Source: DASRBO01 sp035653595 (lineage in GTDB: Bacteria > Actinomycetota > Acidimicrobiia > Acidimicrobiales > JAJPHE01). From it: a DNA stretch of 28,457 bases. Below are positions 1 to 7,191 of this stretch, piece by piece (the first letter of the stretch is position 1; each line of letters opens with the position of its first letter). The position numbers and the translations under genes are program-made. Below the pieces are notes generated by a model. It did no database searches and had not been told where the DNA came from. It worked only from the letters and a program-made list of their open reading frames with translations. The DNA lies in the NCBI GenBank assembly GCA_035653595.1, contig DASRBO010000031.1, positions 1 through 28,457 of the forward strand, written 5' to 3'.

Positions 1-908
1 GCCTCCGGCTCGTGCCAGCCGGTCAGGATGCCGTCCACCGCCCTCACCCCCCGCTCCGGGGTGATGACCACATCGGTCCAGGCGTCCAGCGGGCTGACCC
101 GGCCGCTCGGGTCCGACGCCGCCTCCACCGCCCTGACCGCGGTGGTGCCGATGGCGATGACCCGGCCGCCGGCGAGCCGGGTGGCATTGATGCGCCCGGC
201 GGTGGTGGCCGGCATCCGTACCCGCTCCGGGTAGGGCAGCTCGTCCGACCCCAGTGAGGCCACGCCGGTGTGCAGCACGACCGGGCTCACCCCCACCCCC
301 TTGGCCACCAGGCGGGAGATCACCTCGGCGGTGAAGGGGCGCCCGGCGCTCGGCATTTCGGCGCTGCCCGGCTCGGTGGCGTAGACGTTCTGGTAGGCGG
401 TGAGCGGCCAGGGGCGCTCCACGTAGGCGTAGCGGATGGGGCGACCGTGGACGGCGAGCCAGGTCAGAGGGGCCTGCGGGAAGCTGGGCCGCCCGACCCA
501 GAGCCGCCCCCCCAGATAGGGCCCGACCAACTCGATCGACGCCCCCTCGCCCATCGCCAGGTGGCCCGGAGGCGCGGATCCGCTCCACCGTTCGGTGTTC
601 CGGCCCGCCCGGCGCCTGGGCTCGACCACCCAGGTGTCTGCATCGAGCTGGGTGGAGAAGTGCAGGACCACCGGCTCGCCGTCCGGGCTGAGGGCGTCGA
701 CCGCCCCGGCGATGGTGCCCGAGGTGTTTATGACGATCAGGTCCCCGGCCTCGAGGAAGGAGGGCAGTAGCGCGAAGGTCGAATGCGCCGGCTCCCCGTC
801 GGAGCGGTGCACGACCATCATCCGCACTGCGTCGCGGGTCAGCCCCCTGGCCTCGGGAGGTTCGGACGCCTCCAGCTCCGGGGGCAGCGAGAAGCTCAGC
901 CGGTTCAT
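1..908 (-). CDS. QueA-like S-adenosylmethionine:tRNA ribosyltransferase-isomerase, 3' end cut by window
   Basis: About 302 codons are present and the frame is open to the window edge, so the C-terminus is missing. The translation begins MNRLSFSLPPELEASEPPEA and contains blocks typical of the QueA family: DLIVINTSGT, PIRYAYVERPWPLTAYQNVY, ATEPGSAEMPSAGRPFT, VVLHTGVASLGSDE and GGRVIAIGTTAVRAVEAA. QueA transfers and isomerises the ribosyl part of SAM onto preQ1 in tRNA to form epoxyqueuosine. The N-terminus differs from the E. coli form and fits a divergent clade I recall from actinobacteria, so the exact substrate is uncertain. The ATG overlaps the stop of the upstream SDR gene as ATGA (905-908), implying translational coupling and co-transcription from the sox-box promoter. 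No other queuosine gene is visible nearby. Confidence 0.85.
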   Translation of the reverse strand, partial: MNRLSFSLPPELEASEPPEARGLTRDAVRMMVVHRSDGEPAHSTFALLPSFLEAGDLIVINTSGTIAGAVDALSPDGEPVVLHFSTQLDADTWVVEPRRRAGRNTERWSGSAPPGHLAMGEGASIELVGPYLGGRLWVGRPSFPQAPLTWLAVHGRPIRYAYVERPWPLTAYQNVYATEPGSAEMPSAGRPFTAEVISRLVAKGVGVSPVVLHTGVASLGSDELPYPERVRMPATTAGRINATRLAGGRVIAIGTTAVRAVEAASDPSGRVSPLDAWTDVVITPERGVRAVDGILTGWHEPE

Positions 909-1591
909 GCCTGCACCGCCGCCAGCAGGTCGGCCGCCCGCACCCGGCCGCTGGGCAGCCGGCGCTTGAGCAGCGCCAGGACGGCGGGGGCGACCGATCC
1001 GGGCAGGGGCCGGTCGCTGATGTCCTCGCCGGGGAAGGCGGCCTGATGCATGTCGGTGCGCATGTCACCGGGATCGAAGGACCAGAACCGCACCCCCGGC
1101 TCCTCCTCGGCCAGCACCCGGGTCACCTGGTCGAGGGCGGCCTTGGACGAGCCGTATGCACCCCAGCCCTCGTAGGCCTCAACGGCGGCGTCGGATGTGA
1201 CGTTGATCACCGCGCCCTGGTTGTTGCGCAGGACGGCCAGGCCGGCCTGCACCAGGCCCAGGGGGGCGGCCACGTTGGTCCGGTACAGCTCCTCCAGGGC
1301 GCCCAGGTCGAGCACGGCCAGGCGGGGCAACGGGCTGGGGCCCAGGGCGCCGGCGTTGTTCACGATCAGGCTCAGGTCGGCTCCGGCCGCATTCACCAGG
1401 GCATGGCGATGATCGGGTGACGTCACGTCGCCCGGAACGGCCTGCACTGCCGGTCCCAGCTTACGGGCCAGCTCGGCTAAGGGCCCGGCCGAGCGGCCGT
1501 CGACGACGACGGTCCAGCCCGCCCCGACCAGGACTTCCACGAGGGCGTGGCCGAAGCCTCGCGACCCTCCGGTGACGATTGCGGTTGGCAT
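905..1591 (-). CDS. short-chain dehydrogenase/reductase (SDR)
   Basis: A 228-residue classical SDR. The Rossmann cofactor motif TGGSRGFG lies near residue 10, the NNAG motif is at mid-length, and the catalytic YGSSK (YxxxK) follows INVTSDA, whose serine would complete the triad. The substrate cannot be read from sequence. I chose ATG 1591 over GTG 1600 because the protein then starts MPTAIVTGG, as in the family, and because a TAGGGT box ends 7 nt before this ATG, which suggests a leaderless transcript. The gene diverges from soxR and the shared 61-bp gap carries a sox-box-like dyad, so induction by redox-active compounds through SoxR is likely. It overlaps the downstream queA-like gene by 4 bp. 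Confidence 0.9.
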   Translation of the reverse strand: MPTAIVTGGSRGFGHALVEVLVGAGWTVVVDGRSAGPLAELARKLGPAVQAVPGDVTSPDHRHALVNAAGADLSLIVNNAGALGPSPLPRLAVLDLGALEELYRTNVAAPLGLVQAGLAVLRNNQGAVINVTSDAAVEAYEGWGAYGSSKAALDQVTRVLAEEEPGVRFWSFDPGDMRTDMHQAAFPGEDISDRPLPGSVAPAVLALLKRRLPSGRVRAADLLAAVQA

Positions 1592-1598
1592 GCAGAGC

Positions 1599-1629
1599 AC
1601 CCTAGGAGCTAAAGTTGACTTTAAGTCAA
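1599..1629 (-). promoter_or_regulatory. SoxR-type promoter with sox box driving the SDR-queA operon
   Basis: On the minus strand a -35 TTGACT (1624-1629) and a -10 TAGGGT (1599-1604) are separated by 19 bp, the long spacer of MerR/SoxR-activated promoters. Inside the spacer is the perfect dyad TAAAGTTGACTTTA (1610-1623), close to the enterobacterial sox-box core with its central AAGTTAACTT. The -10 box ends 7 nt before ATG 1591, so the message is probably leaderless. The same dyad lies 29 bp before the soxR start, so autoregulation is possible. Confidence 0.75.
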
Positions 1630-1652
1630 GAGATTTCTCGGGAGTGGTGTCG

Positions 1653-2084
1653 ATGCTGCTGACGATCGGCGAGGTGTCCGAGCGGGCCGGCGTCGCCCCG
1701 TCGGCCCTGCGCTTCTACGAGAGGGAGGGGCTGATCGAAGCGGTGCGCTCGACCGGCGGGCAGCGCCGCTATCACCGCGACGTTCTCCGTCGCATCGCCT
1801 TCGTGCGCGCTGCGCAGCAGGTGGGCCTGAGCCTCGACGAGATCAAACAGACGCTGTCCTCGCTCCCCCACGCCCGCACCCCCACGGCGGCCGACTGGCA
1901 GCGGCTCTCGCGCTCGTGGCGCCCCCGCCTCGATTCCCGCATCGCCGAGCTGCAGCGCCTACGGGACCGCCTCGACTCGTGCATCGGTTGCGGTTGCCTC
2001 TCCCTCCGGGTGTGCCGGCTCTCGAACCCCGACGACGTCGCCGCCGCCCTCGGCCCCGGGCCCCGATGGCTGCTCGACGAGTGA
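1653..2084 (+). CDS. soxR: redox-sensing MerR-family regulator SoxR
   Basis: A 143-residue MerR-type activator. The N-terminal winged helix-turn-helix (TIGEVSERAGVAPSALRFYE, then GGQRRY) is followed by a dimerisation helix and the C-terminal cysteine cluster CIGCGCLSLRVC. Cysteines at about 110, 113, 115 and 121 match the CX2CXCX5C ligand set of the SoxR [2Fe-2S] centre. Oxidation of this cluster by redox-cycling compounds or superoxide switches SoxR into an activator that untwists promoters with long spacers. ATG 1653 is preceded by GGGAG at 8 nt; the open frame extends upstream to 1572, but that part would cross the promoter and has no family match. The target is probably the divergent SDR-queA pair, and the gene may repress itself. 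Confidence 0.95.
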   Translation: MLLTIGEVSERAGVAPSALRFYEREGLIEAVRSTGGQRRYHRDVLRRIAFVRAAQQVGLSLDEIKQTLSSLPHARTPTAADWQRLSRSWRPRLDSRIAELQRLRDRLDSCIGCGCLSLRVCRLSNPDDVAAALGPGPRWLLDE

Positions 2085-2204
2085 CTTCGTTGCCACGCAG
2101 TGTGGGCGGCACATCGGGTTAAGCTCCCGCACCAACGGTCGGCGGTACCGCCCGGCGGCCGGCGCTGGCGGCCTCGTACCCAACCACCCCCACGAGGCGA
2201 TCAC

Positions 2205-3506
2205 ATGTCCGACGACCGCGGAGGTGCGGAGATGGTTCAGGCTGAGCTGCGCCCGGCCGGATCGCTGGTGCAGCTGTACCGGCAGGTCCGGGCCCTCACC
2301 GAGGCGCTGGCCGATCCGCTCTCCCCCGAGGACCAGACCGCCCAGTCGATGCCGGACGTGAGCCCGACCAAGTGGCACCGGGCCCACACCAGCTGGTTCT
2401 TCGAGACCTTCGTGCTGCCCGGGCGGCTACCCGGCTACCGGCAGTACCACGACCAATACGGATTCCTCTTCAACTCGTACTACGAGACCGTGGGACCATT
2501 CTTCCCCCGCGATCGGCGGGGCACGATCACCCGACCGGGTGCGGCCGACATCTCCCGCTACCGGGGCCATGTCGACGCCGCCATGGAGGAGGTCGTCGCC
2601 GGCGACGGCGATCCGGCCAGCTACGGCGTCATCGAGCTCGGCTGCCACCACGAGCAGCAGCACCAGGAGCTCATCCTCATGGACATCAAGCACGTGCTGT
2701 CCACGAACCCCCTCCGCCCGGCCTACCTGCCCCGCCGGCGGACCGCCGGCCCGGATGCCGCCGGCGCCCAGCCCGCGCCAGGGCCGGCCCCCGCCGAGCG
2801 GTGGTCTGAGCACCCCGGTGGGCAGGTCGAGGTCGGCCACGACGGGCAGGGCTTCGGGTTCGACAACGAGTTCCCCCGGCACACCGTCCACCTGCAACCG
2901 TTCGCCCTGGCCGCGCACCCGGTCACCAACGGCGACTGGAGCGCCTTCATCGCCGACGGTGGTTACCACCGGCCCGACCTGTGGCTGTCGGAGGGCTGGT
3001 CGACCGTCCGCTCGGAAGGCTGGGAGGCGCCGTTGTACTGGGAGCCCGACGGGAAGGGCTGGGCCCGGTTCACCCTGTCCGGGCTGCAGCCGGTGGCGGC
3101 CGCCGACCCCGTGTCCCACGTCAGCTACTTCGAGGCCGACGCCTACGCCCGCTGGGCCGGCGCACGCCTGCCGACCGAGCAGGAGTGGGAGGCCGTCGCC
3201 AGCCGGCACCCCGTCGACGGCGCCTTCCTCGACCTCGGTGTCCTCGATGCGACCGCCGCCCGGACGGAGTCACCGTTCGGCAACGTCTGGCAGTGGACCT
3301 CCAGTGCCTACTGCCCCTACCCGGGTTACCGGCCCGGCCCCGGCGCCCTGGGCGAGTACAACGGCAAGTTCATGGTCAACCAGTACGTTCTGCGGGGCGG
3401 GTCGGCGGCGACGCCGGCCGGGCACTGCCGGGCCACCTACCGCAACTTCTTCCCCGCCCGGTCACGGTGGGCCTTCTCCGGCCTGCGGCTGGCCCGCGAC
3501 CTTTAG
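2205..3506 (+). CDS. egtB: ergothioneine biosynthesis sulfoxide synthase EgtB
   Basis: A 433-residue protein of normal EgtB length. EgtB is a non-haem iron enzyme that uses O2 to join a thiol (gamma-glutamylcysteine or cysteine) to trimethylhistidine as a sulfoxide. The N-terminal DinB-like domain has WHRAHTSWFFETF (around 57-69) and the metal motif HEXXHXE in the form HHEQQHQE (148-155); H61, H149 and H153 are the likely iron ligands by family analogy. The C-terminal FGE-sulfatase-type domain has HPVTNGDW, RLPTEQEWE, GNVWQWT and ends RGGSA...FSGLRLARD. ATG 2205 is preceded by GAGG and gives the usual N-terminus; the in-frame extension to 2100 is proline/arginine-rich and unlike the family. 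egtD follows after 5 bp. No egtA, egtC or egtE is adjacent, so the thiol donor is unclear. Confidence 0.95.
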   Translation: MSDDRGGAEMVQAELRPAGSLVQLYRQVRALTEALADPLSPEDQTAQSMPDVSPTKWHRAHTSWFFETFVLPGRLPGYRQYHDQYGFLFNSYYETVGPFFPRDRRGTITRPGAADISRYRGHVDAAMEEVVAGDGDPASYGVIELGCHHEQQHQELILMDIKHVLSTNPLRPAYLPRRRTAGPDAAGAQPAPGPAPAERWSEHPGGQVEVGHDGQGFGFDNEFPRHTVHLQPFALAAHPVTNGDWSAFIADGGYHRPDLWLSEGWSTVRSEGWEAPLYWEPDGKGWARFTLSGLQPVAAADPVSHVSYFEADAYARWAGARLPTEQEWEAVASRHPVDGAFLDLGVLDATAARTESPFGNVWQWTSSAYCPYPGYRPGPGALGEYNGKFMVNQYVLRGGSAATPAGHCRATYRNFFPARSRWAFSGLRLARDL

Positions 3507-3511
3507 GCCCG

Positions 3512-4489
3512 ATGAGCACCTCGGCGGAGGCGACCACAGTGTCAGTGCTGCTCGACGAGGCCTCCCTGGCCGCCCAGCTGAGGCAGGACGCCCTCCGGGG
3601 CCTGTCGTCGGCTCCCAAGGACCTGCCCCCCAAGTGGTTCTACGACGATCGCGGCTCGGCCCTCTTCGAGGCGATCACCGCCCTGCCCGAGTACTACCCG
3701 ACCAGGGCGGAGCGGGAGATCCTCGAGTCGGTGTCGGCCGAGGTGGGCCGGCTGGCCCGGCCCACGACACTGGTGGAGCTGGGCTCGGGGGCGGCGGTCA
3801 AGACCCGCATCCTGCTCGACGCCCTCTGTGCCGGCGCCACCGACCGCTACGTGCCCTTCGACGTGTGCGAGGAGATGGTGCGGGTCTCCGGCGAGGCCAT
3901 CGCCGCTGACTACGGGATCGCCGTGCACGGGCTGGTGGGCGACTTCGAGGCCCACCTGCACCTGATCCCGCGCTTCGGGCGCCAGCTGGTCGCCTTCCTC
4001 GGAGGCACCATAGGCAACCTCCTGCCCGACCAGCGGTGCGCCTTCCTGCGCTCGGTCCGCTCCATCATGGAGGTCGGCGACCACCTTCTGCTGGGTGCCG
4101 ACCTGGTGAAGGACGAGGGCCGCCTGGTGGCCGCCTACGACGACGCGCGGGGCGTGACGGCGGAGTTCAACCGCAACGTGTTGTCGGTGCTCAACACTCA
4201 GCTGCGCTCCGACTTCGACCCGAGCGCCTTCGAGCACGTGGCCGTGTGGGACGGCACCAACGAGTGGATCGAGATGCGGCTGCGCTCCAGCGTCCGCCAG
4301 ACGGTCGACCTCGGCGTCCTCGGGACCAGGGTGAGCTTCGCCGCCGGCGAAGAGATGCGGACCGAGGTGTCGGCCAAGTTCCGCCTCGATGGGCTGCGGG
4401 ACGAGCTGGCCGGCGCCGGCTTCGCCGTCACCGAGGCCTGGACCGACCGGGCCGGGGACTTCTCCCTGCTGCTGGCCCAGGCCGTCTGA
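3512..4489 (+). CDS. egtD: L-histidine N-alpha-methyltransferase EgtD
   Basis: A 325-residue SAM-dependent methyltransferase that trimethylates histidine to hercynine, the substrate of EgtB. Diagnostic features are the N-terminal PPKWFYDDRGSALFEAI block followed by LPEYYPTRAEREIL (about residues 39-71), the SAM-binding LVELGSGAAVKTR (about 87-99), FLGGTIGNL, and a C-terminal TEVSAKF. The last matches the region where mycobacterial EgtD places the Glu and Ser that bind the histidine amino group. ATG 3512 lies 5 bp after the egtB stop, so the two are an operon; the open frame also runs upstream inside egtB in another frame and is discarded. The two proteins supply the core of ergothioneine synthesis. 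Confidence 0.95.
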   Translation: MSTSAEATTVSVLLDEASLAAQLRQDALRGLSSAPKDLPPKWFYDDRGSALFEAITALPEYYPTRAEREILESVSAEVGRLARPTTLVELGSGAAVKTRILLDALCAGATDRYVPFDVCEEMVRVSGEAIAADYGIAVHGLVGDFEAHLHLIPRFGRQLVAFLGGTIGNLLPDQRCAFLRSVRSIMEVGDHLLLGADLVKDEGRLVAAYDDARGVTAEFNRNVLSVLNTQLRSDFDPSAFEHVAVWDGTNEWIEMRLRSSVRQTVDLGVLGTRVSFAAGEEMRTEVSAKFRLDGLRDELAGAGFAVTEAWTDRAGDFSLLLAQAV

Positions 4490-4549
4490 GCCACCGGGGT
4501 CGGCCCCGACCGACGAGTGCCGGGGGGCCGGAGCGGGCACGACTGAGCG

Positions 4550-5032
4550 GTGGAGGACTTCGCCGCCCAGGTCGCTGACCTCGACTACCCCATGGCCGTG
4601 GTGACGGCGGCCGCCGGCGGTGAGCCGTCGGGGTGCCTGGTCGGCTTCCTCACCCAGTGCAGCATCCATCCGCCCCGGCTGGTCGTGTTCATCTCCAGCG
4701 CCAACCACACCCACGGGGTGGCCCTGCGGGCGACCCACCTGGGGGTGCACTGGCTGTCCACCCGCCACACCGCCCTCGCCGAGCTGTTCGGGTCGCTGAC
4801 CGGCGACCAGGCCGACAAGTTCTCCCGCTGCCGCTGGGAGCAGGCCGAAGGCGGCGCCCCGGTCATCGCCGACTGCCCCCGCTGGCTGGTCGGCCGGGTG
4901 CTGGACCGCCGGGCCCACGGCGATCACACCGGCTTCGTGGTGGAGCCGGTTAGCGCCTCCTGCGGCCAGCCCTGGCCGCGGCAGCTGGGCTACCAGGACG
5001 TCAAGGATCTCCACCCCGGCCACCGTCCATGA
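4550..5032 (+). CDS. flavin reductase-like (FMN-binding split-barrel) protein
   Basis: A 160-residue protein starting with GTG. The N-terminal YPMAVVTAAAGGEPSGCLVG, then TQCSIHPPRLVVFIS and later HTALAELFGSLTGDQADKF, are typical of the flavin reductase-like domain: flavin-binding split barrels that either reduce FMN/FAD with NAD(P)H or bind flavin for other redox work. The partner enzyme is unknown. It starts 60 bp after egtD on the same strand, so it may belong to the egt operon, but no known ergothioneine step needs it. A small imperfect hairpin at 5035-5050 lies between its stop and the convergent hydrolase gene. Confidence 0.8.
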   Translation: MEDFAAQVADLDYPMAVVTAAAGGEPSGCLVGFLTQCSIHPPRLVVFISSANHTHGVALRATHLGVHWLSTRHTALAELFGSLTGDQADKFSRCRWEQAEGGAPVIADCPRWLVGRVLDRRAHGDHTGFVVEPVSASCGQPWPRQLGYQDVKDLHPGHRP

Positions 5033-5069
5033 CCGCTACCCGCCGGTGGCAGGAACCGCGGCGCGACGA

Positions 5070-5762
5070 TCAGCCCAGCTTCTCGTGGAGGAAGGCCACC
5101 ACCTGGGGCCAGATTTCGGCGGCCTTGGCCTCGTCCAGCGTGCCCAGGGCGTTGTGCGGGCCCATGAAGGCGTGACCGGTGCCCGGATGCACGGTGAGCA
5201 CCACGTCCTTGCCCATCCCCTTGAGCTTGGCCTCGAGCGCCCGGGCGGCTGCGGGGGCGAAGAAGCCATCGTTCTCCGCCATGTGGCCCCGGACCGAGGC
5301 CGTCAGGCCGGACCAGTCCGGCTCGGTGTCACCCTGGGGGAACCCGTAGAAGGGGACGGCCGCCTTGATGCGGTCGCCGCGGTTGGCGGCCAGGATCAGG
5401 CTGAGCATCCCGCCCATGCAGAACCCAACCACGCCGATCCCCTCGCCGCTGACGGCGTCGTGACCGGCGAGGAAGTCGACGGCGCCGCTCATGTCGCGCG
5501 CCGCCCGGTCGGGAGGCAGGCTCTGCATCAGCTGAGAGGCCTTGTCCATCTCCGTGTGCCCTGCCACCTTGCCGTGGTAGAGGTCGGGGGCCAGGGCCAC
5601 GAACCCGTCGGCGGCCAGCCGGTCGGCCATCTCCTTGAGGCTGTCGTCGAGACCCCACCACTCCTGCACGACGACGACTCCGGCACCCCGGCCTGACGAC
5701 GGCCGGGCCAGGTAGCCCGAGGCGCGGTTGCCGTTGCTCTGGAACTCCACTGTCTCGCCCAT
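5070..5762 (-). CDS. dienelactone hydrolase family protein
   Basis: A 230-residue alpha/beta hydrolase of the dienelactone hydrolase family. The nucleophile elbow is GFCMGG with Cys115. Asp165 (AENDGFF) and His197 (GTGHAFM) complete the Cys-Asp-His triad, and Glu34 in VVVVQEWWGL corresponds to the glutamate that holds the cysteine in DLH enzymes. Such enzymes open dienelactones in chlorocatechol breakdown, but many homologues have unknown lactone or ester substrates, and no catechol pathway gene is near. ATG 5762 gives the family N-terminus (MGETVEFQSNG); the frame is open further upstream but that part overlaps the divergent gene. A TAGTGT box ends 8 nt before the ATG, so the message may be leaderless. 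Confidence 0.9.
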   Translation of the reverse strand: MGETVEFQSNGNRASGYLARPSSGRGAGVVVVQEWWGLDDSLKEMADRLAADGFVALAPDLYHGKVAGHTEMDKASQLMQSLPPDRAARDMSGAVDFLAGHDAVSGEGIGVVGFCMGGMLSLILAANRGDRIKAAVPFYGFPQGDTEPDWSGLTASVRGHMAENDGFFAPAAARALEAKLKGMGKDVVLTVHPGTGHAFMGPHNALGTLDEAKAAEIWPQVVAFLHEKLG

Positions 5763-5770
5763 GACTGCGG

Positions 5771-5776
5771 ACACTA
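5771..5776 (-). promoter_or_regulatory. candidate -10 box for a leaderless hydrolase transcript
   Basis: The minus strand reads TAGTGT and then 8 nt to ATG 5762, matching the actinobacterial TANNNT arrangement for leaderless messages. No convincing -35 box is visible. Confidence 0.45.
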
Positions 5777-5847
5777 CCGGCACCGACGGGCCCCGGTGAC
5801 GGGCGGCGGGCTGGCACCGGGCCGCCCCCGGCACCAGGATCTGCGGC

Positions 5848-6264
5848 ATGCCCGCCTGGACCTGTCCCGTGTGCCGGCGTCGGTTCCGCCGCTCCGGCCA
5901 GTCCCACGAGTGCTCGCCCGCGATGAGCCTCGAGGAGTACTTCGCCACCGGACCGGCCCACGAGCGGCCGATCTTCGAGGCGGTGATGAAGCACCTCGAC
6001 TCGGTCGGCCCGGTCCACGTCGAACCGGTGTCGGTCGGGATCTTCCTAAAGAACGTGGGCAAGTTCGCCGAGCTGCGCCCCATGCGCCGCTGGGTCGCGC
6101 TGTCGTTCTCACTCGGCCGGCCGGTGCAGCACCGCACCATCAGCCGGAAGGTGATGCCGTACGGAGGTCGCTACTACCACGTCGCCAACCTGACCCAGCC
6201 GTCGGACTTCGACGCCGCTCTGGCGGCCTGCCTCAGCGAGGCCTACCTGGCCGCCGGCGAGTGA
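5848..6264 (+). CDS. DUF5655 domain protein with N-terminal zinc-ribbon-like motif
   Basis: A 138-residue protein of unknown function. The N-terminus has a CPVC pair and a QSHEC (CX2C ... HXC) that could bind zinc. The rest (ATGPAHERPIFEAVMKHL, then VGPVHVEPVSVGIFLKN, FAELRPMRRWVALSFSLGR and YYHVANL) matches the DUF5655 family as I remember it. No catalytic motif is recognised. It diverges from the hydrolase gene with an 85-bp gap. The start ATG has AGGA 8 nt upstream, and equally a CAGGAT box 7 nt upstream, so it could be led or leaderless. The stop codon sits in the loop of a strong hairpin. Confidence 0.8.
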   Translation: MPAWTCPVCRRRFRRSGQSHECSPAMSLEEYFATGPAHERPIFEAVMKHLDSVGPVHVEPVSVGIFLKNVGKFAELRPMRRWVALSFSLGRPVQHRTISRKVMPYGGRYYHVANLTQPSDFDAALAACLSEAYLAAGE

Positions 6265-6278
6265 CGACTCGCCGGCGG
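6251..6278. terminator. hairpin terminator between convergent genes
   Basis: A perfect 11-bp stem, CCGCCGGCGAG (6251-6261) with its complement at 6268-6278, has a 6-nt loop containing the stop codon of the DUF5655 gene. There is no U-tract, as is common for GC-rich actinobacteria. It could serve both converging transcripts. Confidence 0.65.
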
Positions 6279-6297
6279 GAACAGCAGGACCCTTCGG

Positions 6298-7191
6298 TCA
6301 GCGGTACTGCGGCGAGGAGGCCTTCATCCAGCGCAGCTGCATGACCAGACCGGAGACCGGGCCGGCCTCGTCGGCGGCCTCGACCTCGAACCAGGCGTAC
6401 TCGGTGCGCGGGCTCTGTCCCACAGCCAGCACGGTCCCGCTCATGGTGTAGGTCCGGTCGAGCATCAACGGGCCCCGCTTCTGGAACAGCTCGATGGCCC
6501 CGAACAGACCTACTCCCCCGCCGGTCGCCGCCACCTTCCGGCCCAGGTGGTTGGCCCCGACCTGGTAGAGGTAGTGGACCGAAATCTGCGGCAGGGCGAT
6601 GGGCCCGCCCCACGGCGAGTCCCCTCCGTACCACGGCAGGACCTCGGTGACCAGTCCACCGTCGATCATGGCCTGCTGGCGGTGGCGGCCGACCTCGACC
6701 TCCACCGGGGCGATGGCCTCGCCCCCGGAGACGCCGGCGAGGATCTTGAGCTCACCGCCGGCGAACCGGCTCAAATCCAGCGACCGGAGGGCGCTGGGCT
6801 GGCCCGGACGGCCCACGGCGGCGGTGCCCTCGCCGACGAGCATCCCGTCCTCCCGCTCGATCCGGGCCGCCACCTGGGCGTCGGCGGCCCCCGCCGGGGG
6901 TCGCCCGATGATGGCCCGTACCGGCTCGCGGTCCACGGTCGGGTTGCGGAAGTTGATCGAGACCGACCCGGTCTCGAACCACCTCTGGCCGAAGGCGTCC
7001 ACCAGCAGAGGAGGGAACAGGTCCAGGTGGACCGACCCTGCCACCGTCCCGCCCCGCAGGCCGAGGTTCTGGGCGGTGTCGTCGTCGTGGATGCTTCCCT
7101 TGGCCCCGCTGGCGGCGTTGACCGACCGGCGCAGGGGGCCGACGATCTCGTCGGTGCTGGCGGTGGTCCGGGCGTCGGTGGTGCCGGTCAT
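6298..7191 (-). CDS. hotdog-fold (MaoC-like) protein, possible enoyl-CoA hydratase or thioesterase
   Basis: A 297-residue protein. The N-terminal half contains GSIHDDDTAQNLGLRGGTVAG (split here: GSIHDDDTA then QNLGLRGGTVAG, about 32-52), which resembles the hydratase-2 motif of MaoC-type hotdog enzymes with its Asp/His pair, followed by HLDLFPPLL and INFRNPT. A second half of similar length suggests a double-hotdog layout, though the motif is not repeated. The substrate is unknown; an acyl-CoA is likely because the gene overlaps the upstream acyl-CoA dehydrogenase as ATGA (7188-7191). ATG 7191 has AGGAGA at a good distance. Fatty-acid, sterol or aromatic side-chain oxidation are all possible. 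Confidence 0.75.
   Translation of the reverse strand: MTGTTDARTTASTDEIVGPLRRSVNAASGAKGSIHDDDTAQNLGLRGGTVAGSVHLDLFPPLLVDAFGQRWFETGSVSINFRNPTVDREPVRAIIGRPPAGAADAQVAARIEREDGMLVGEGTAAVGRPGQPSALRSLDLSRFAGGELKILAGVSGGEAIAPVEVEVGRHRQQAMIDGGLVTEVLPWYGGDSPWGGPIALPQISVHYLYQVGANHLGRKVAATGGGVGLFGAIELFQKRGPLMLDRTYTMSGTVLAVGQSPRTEYAWFEVEAADEAGPVSGLVMQLRWMKASSPQYR

Noticed and set aside
1572..1652. N-terminal extension of SoxR from ATG 1572
   Set aside because: It would run through the sox-box promoter and has no counterpart in the SoxR family; ATG 1653 has a Shine-Dalgarno site and the correct N-terminus.
2085..2204. Sox box or clear promoter before egtB
   Set aside because: Only a lone TAAGCT (2120-2125) resembles a -10 box. 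The nearest TTG hexamer is 24 bp away and no dyad is present.
3542..5023. 493-codon minus-strand open frame opposite egtD and the flavin reductase gene
   Set aside because: Low-complexity translation with no motif; both opposite genes are well supported.
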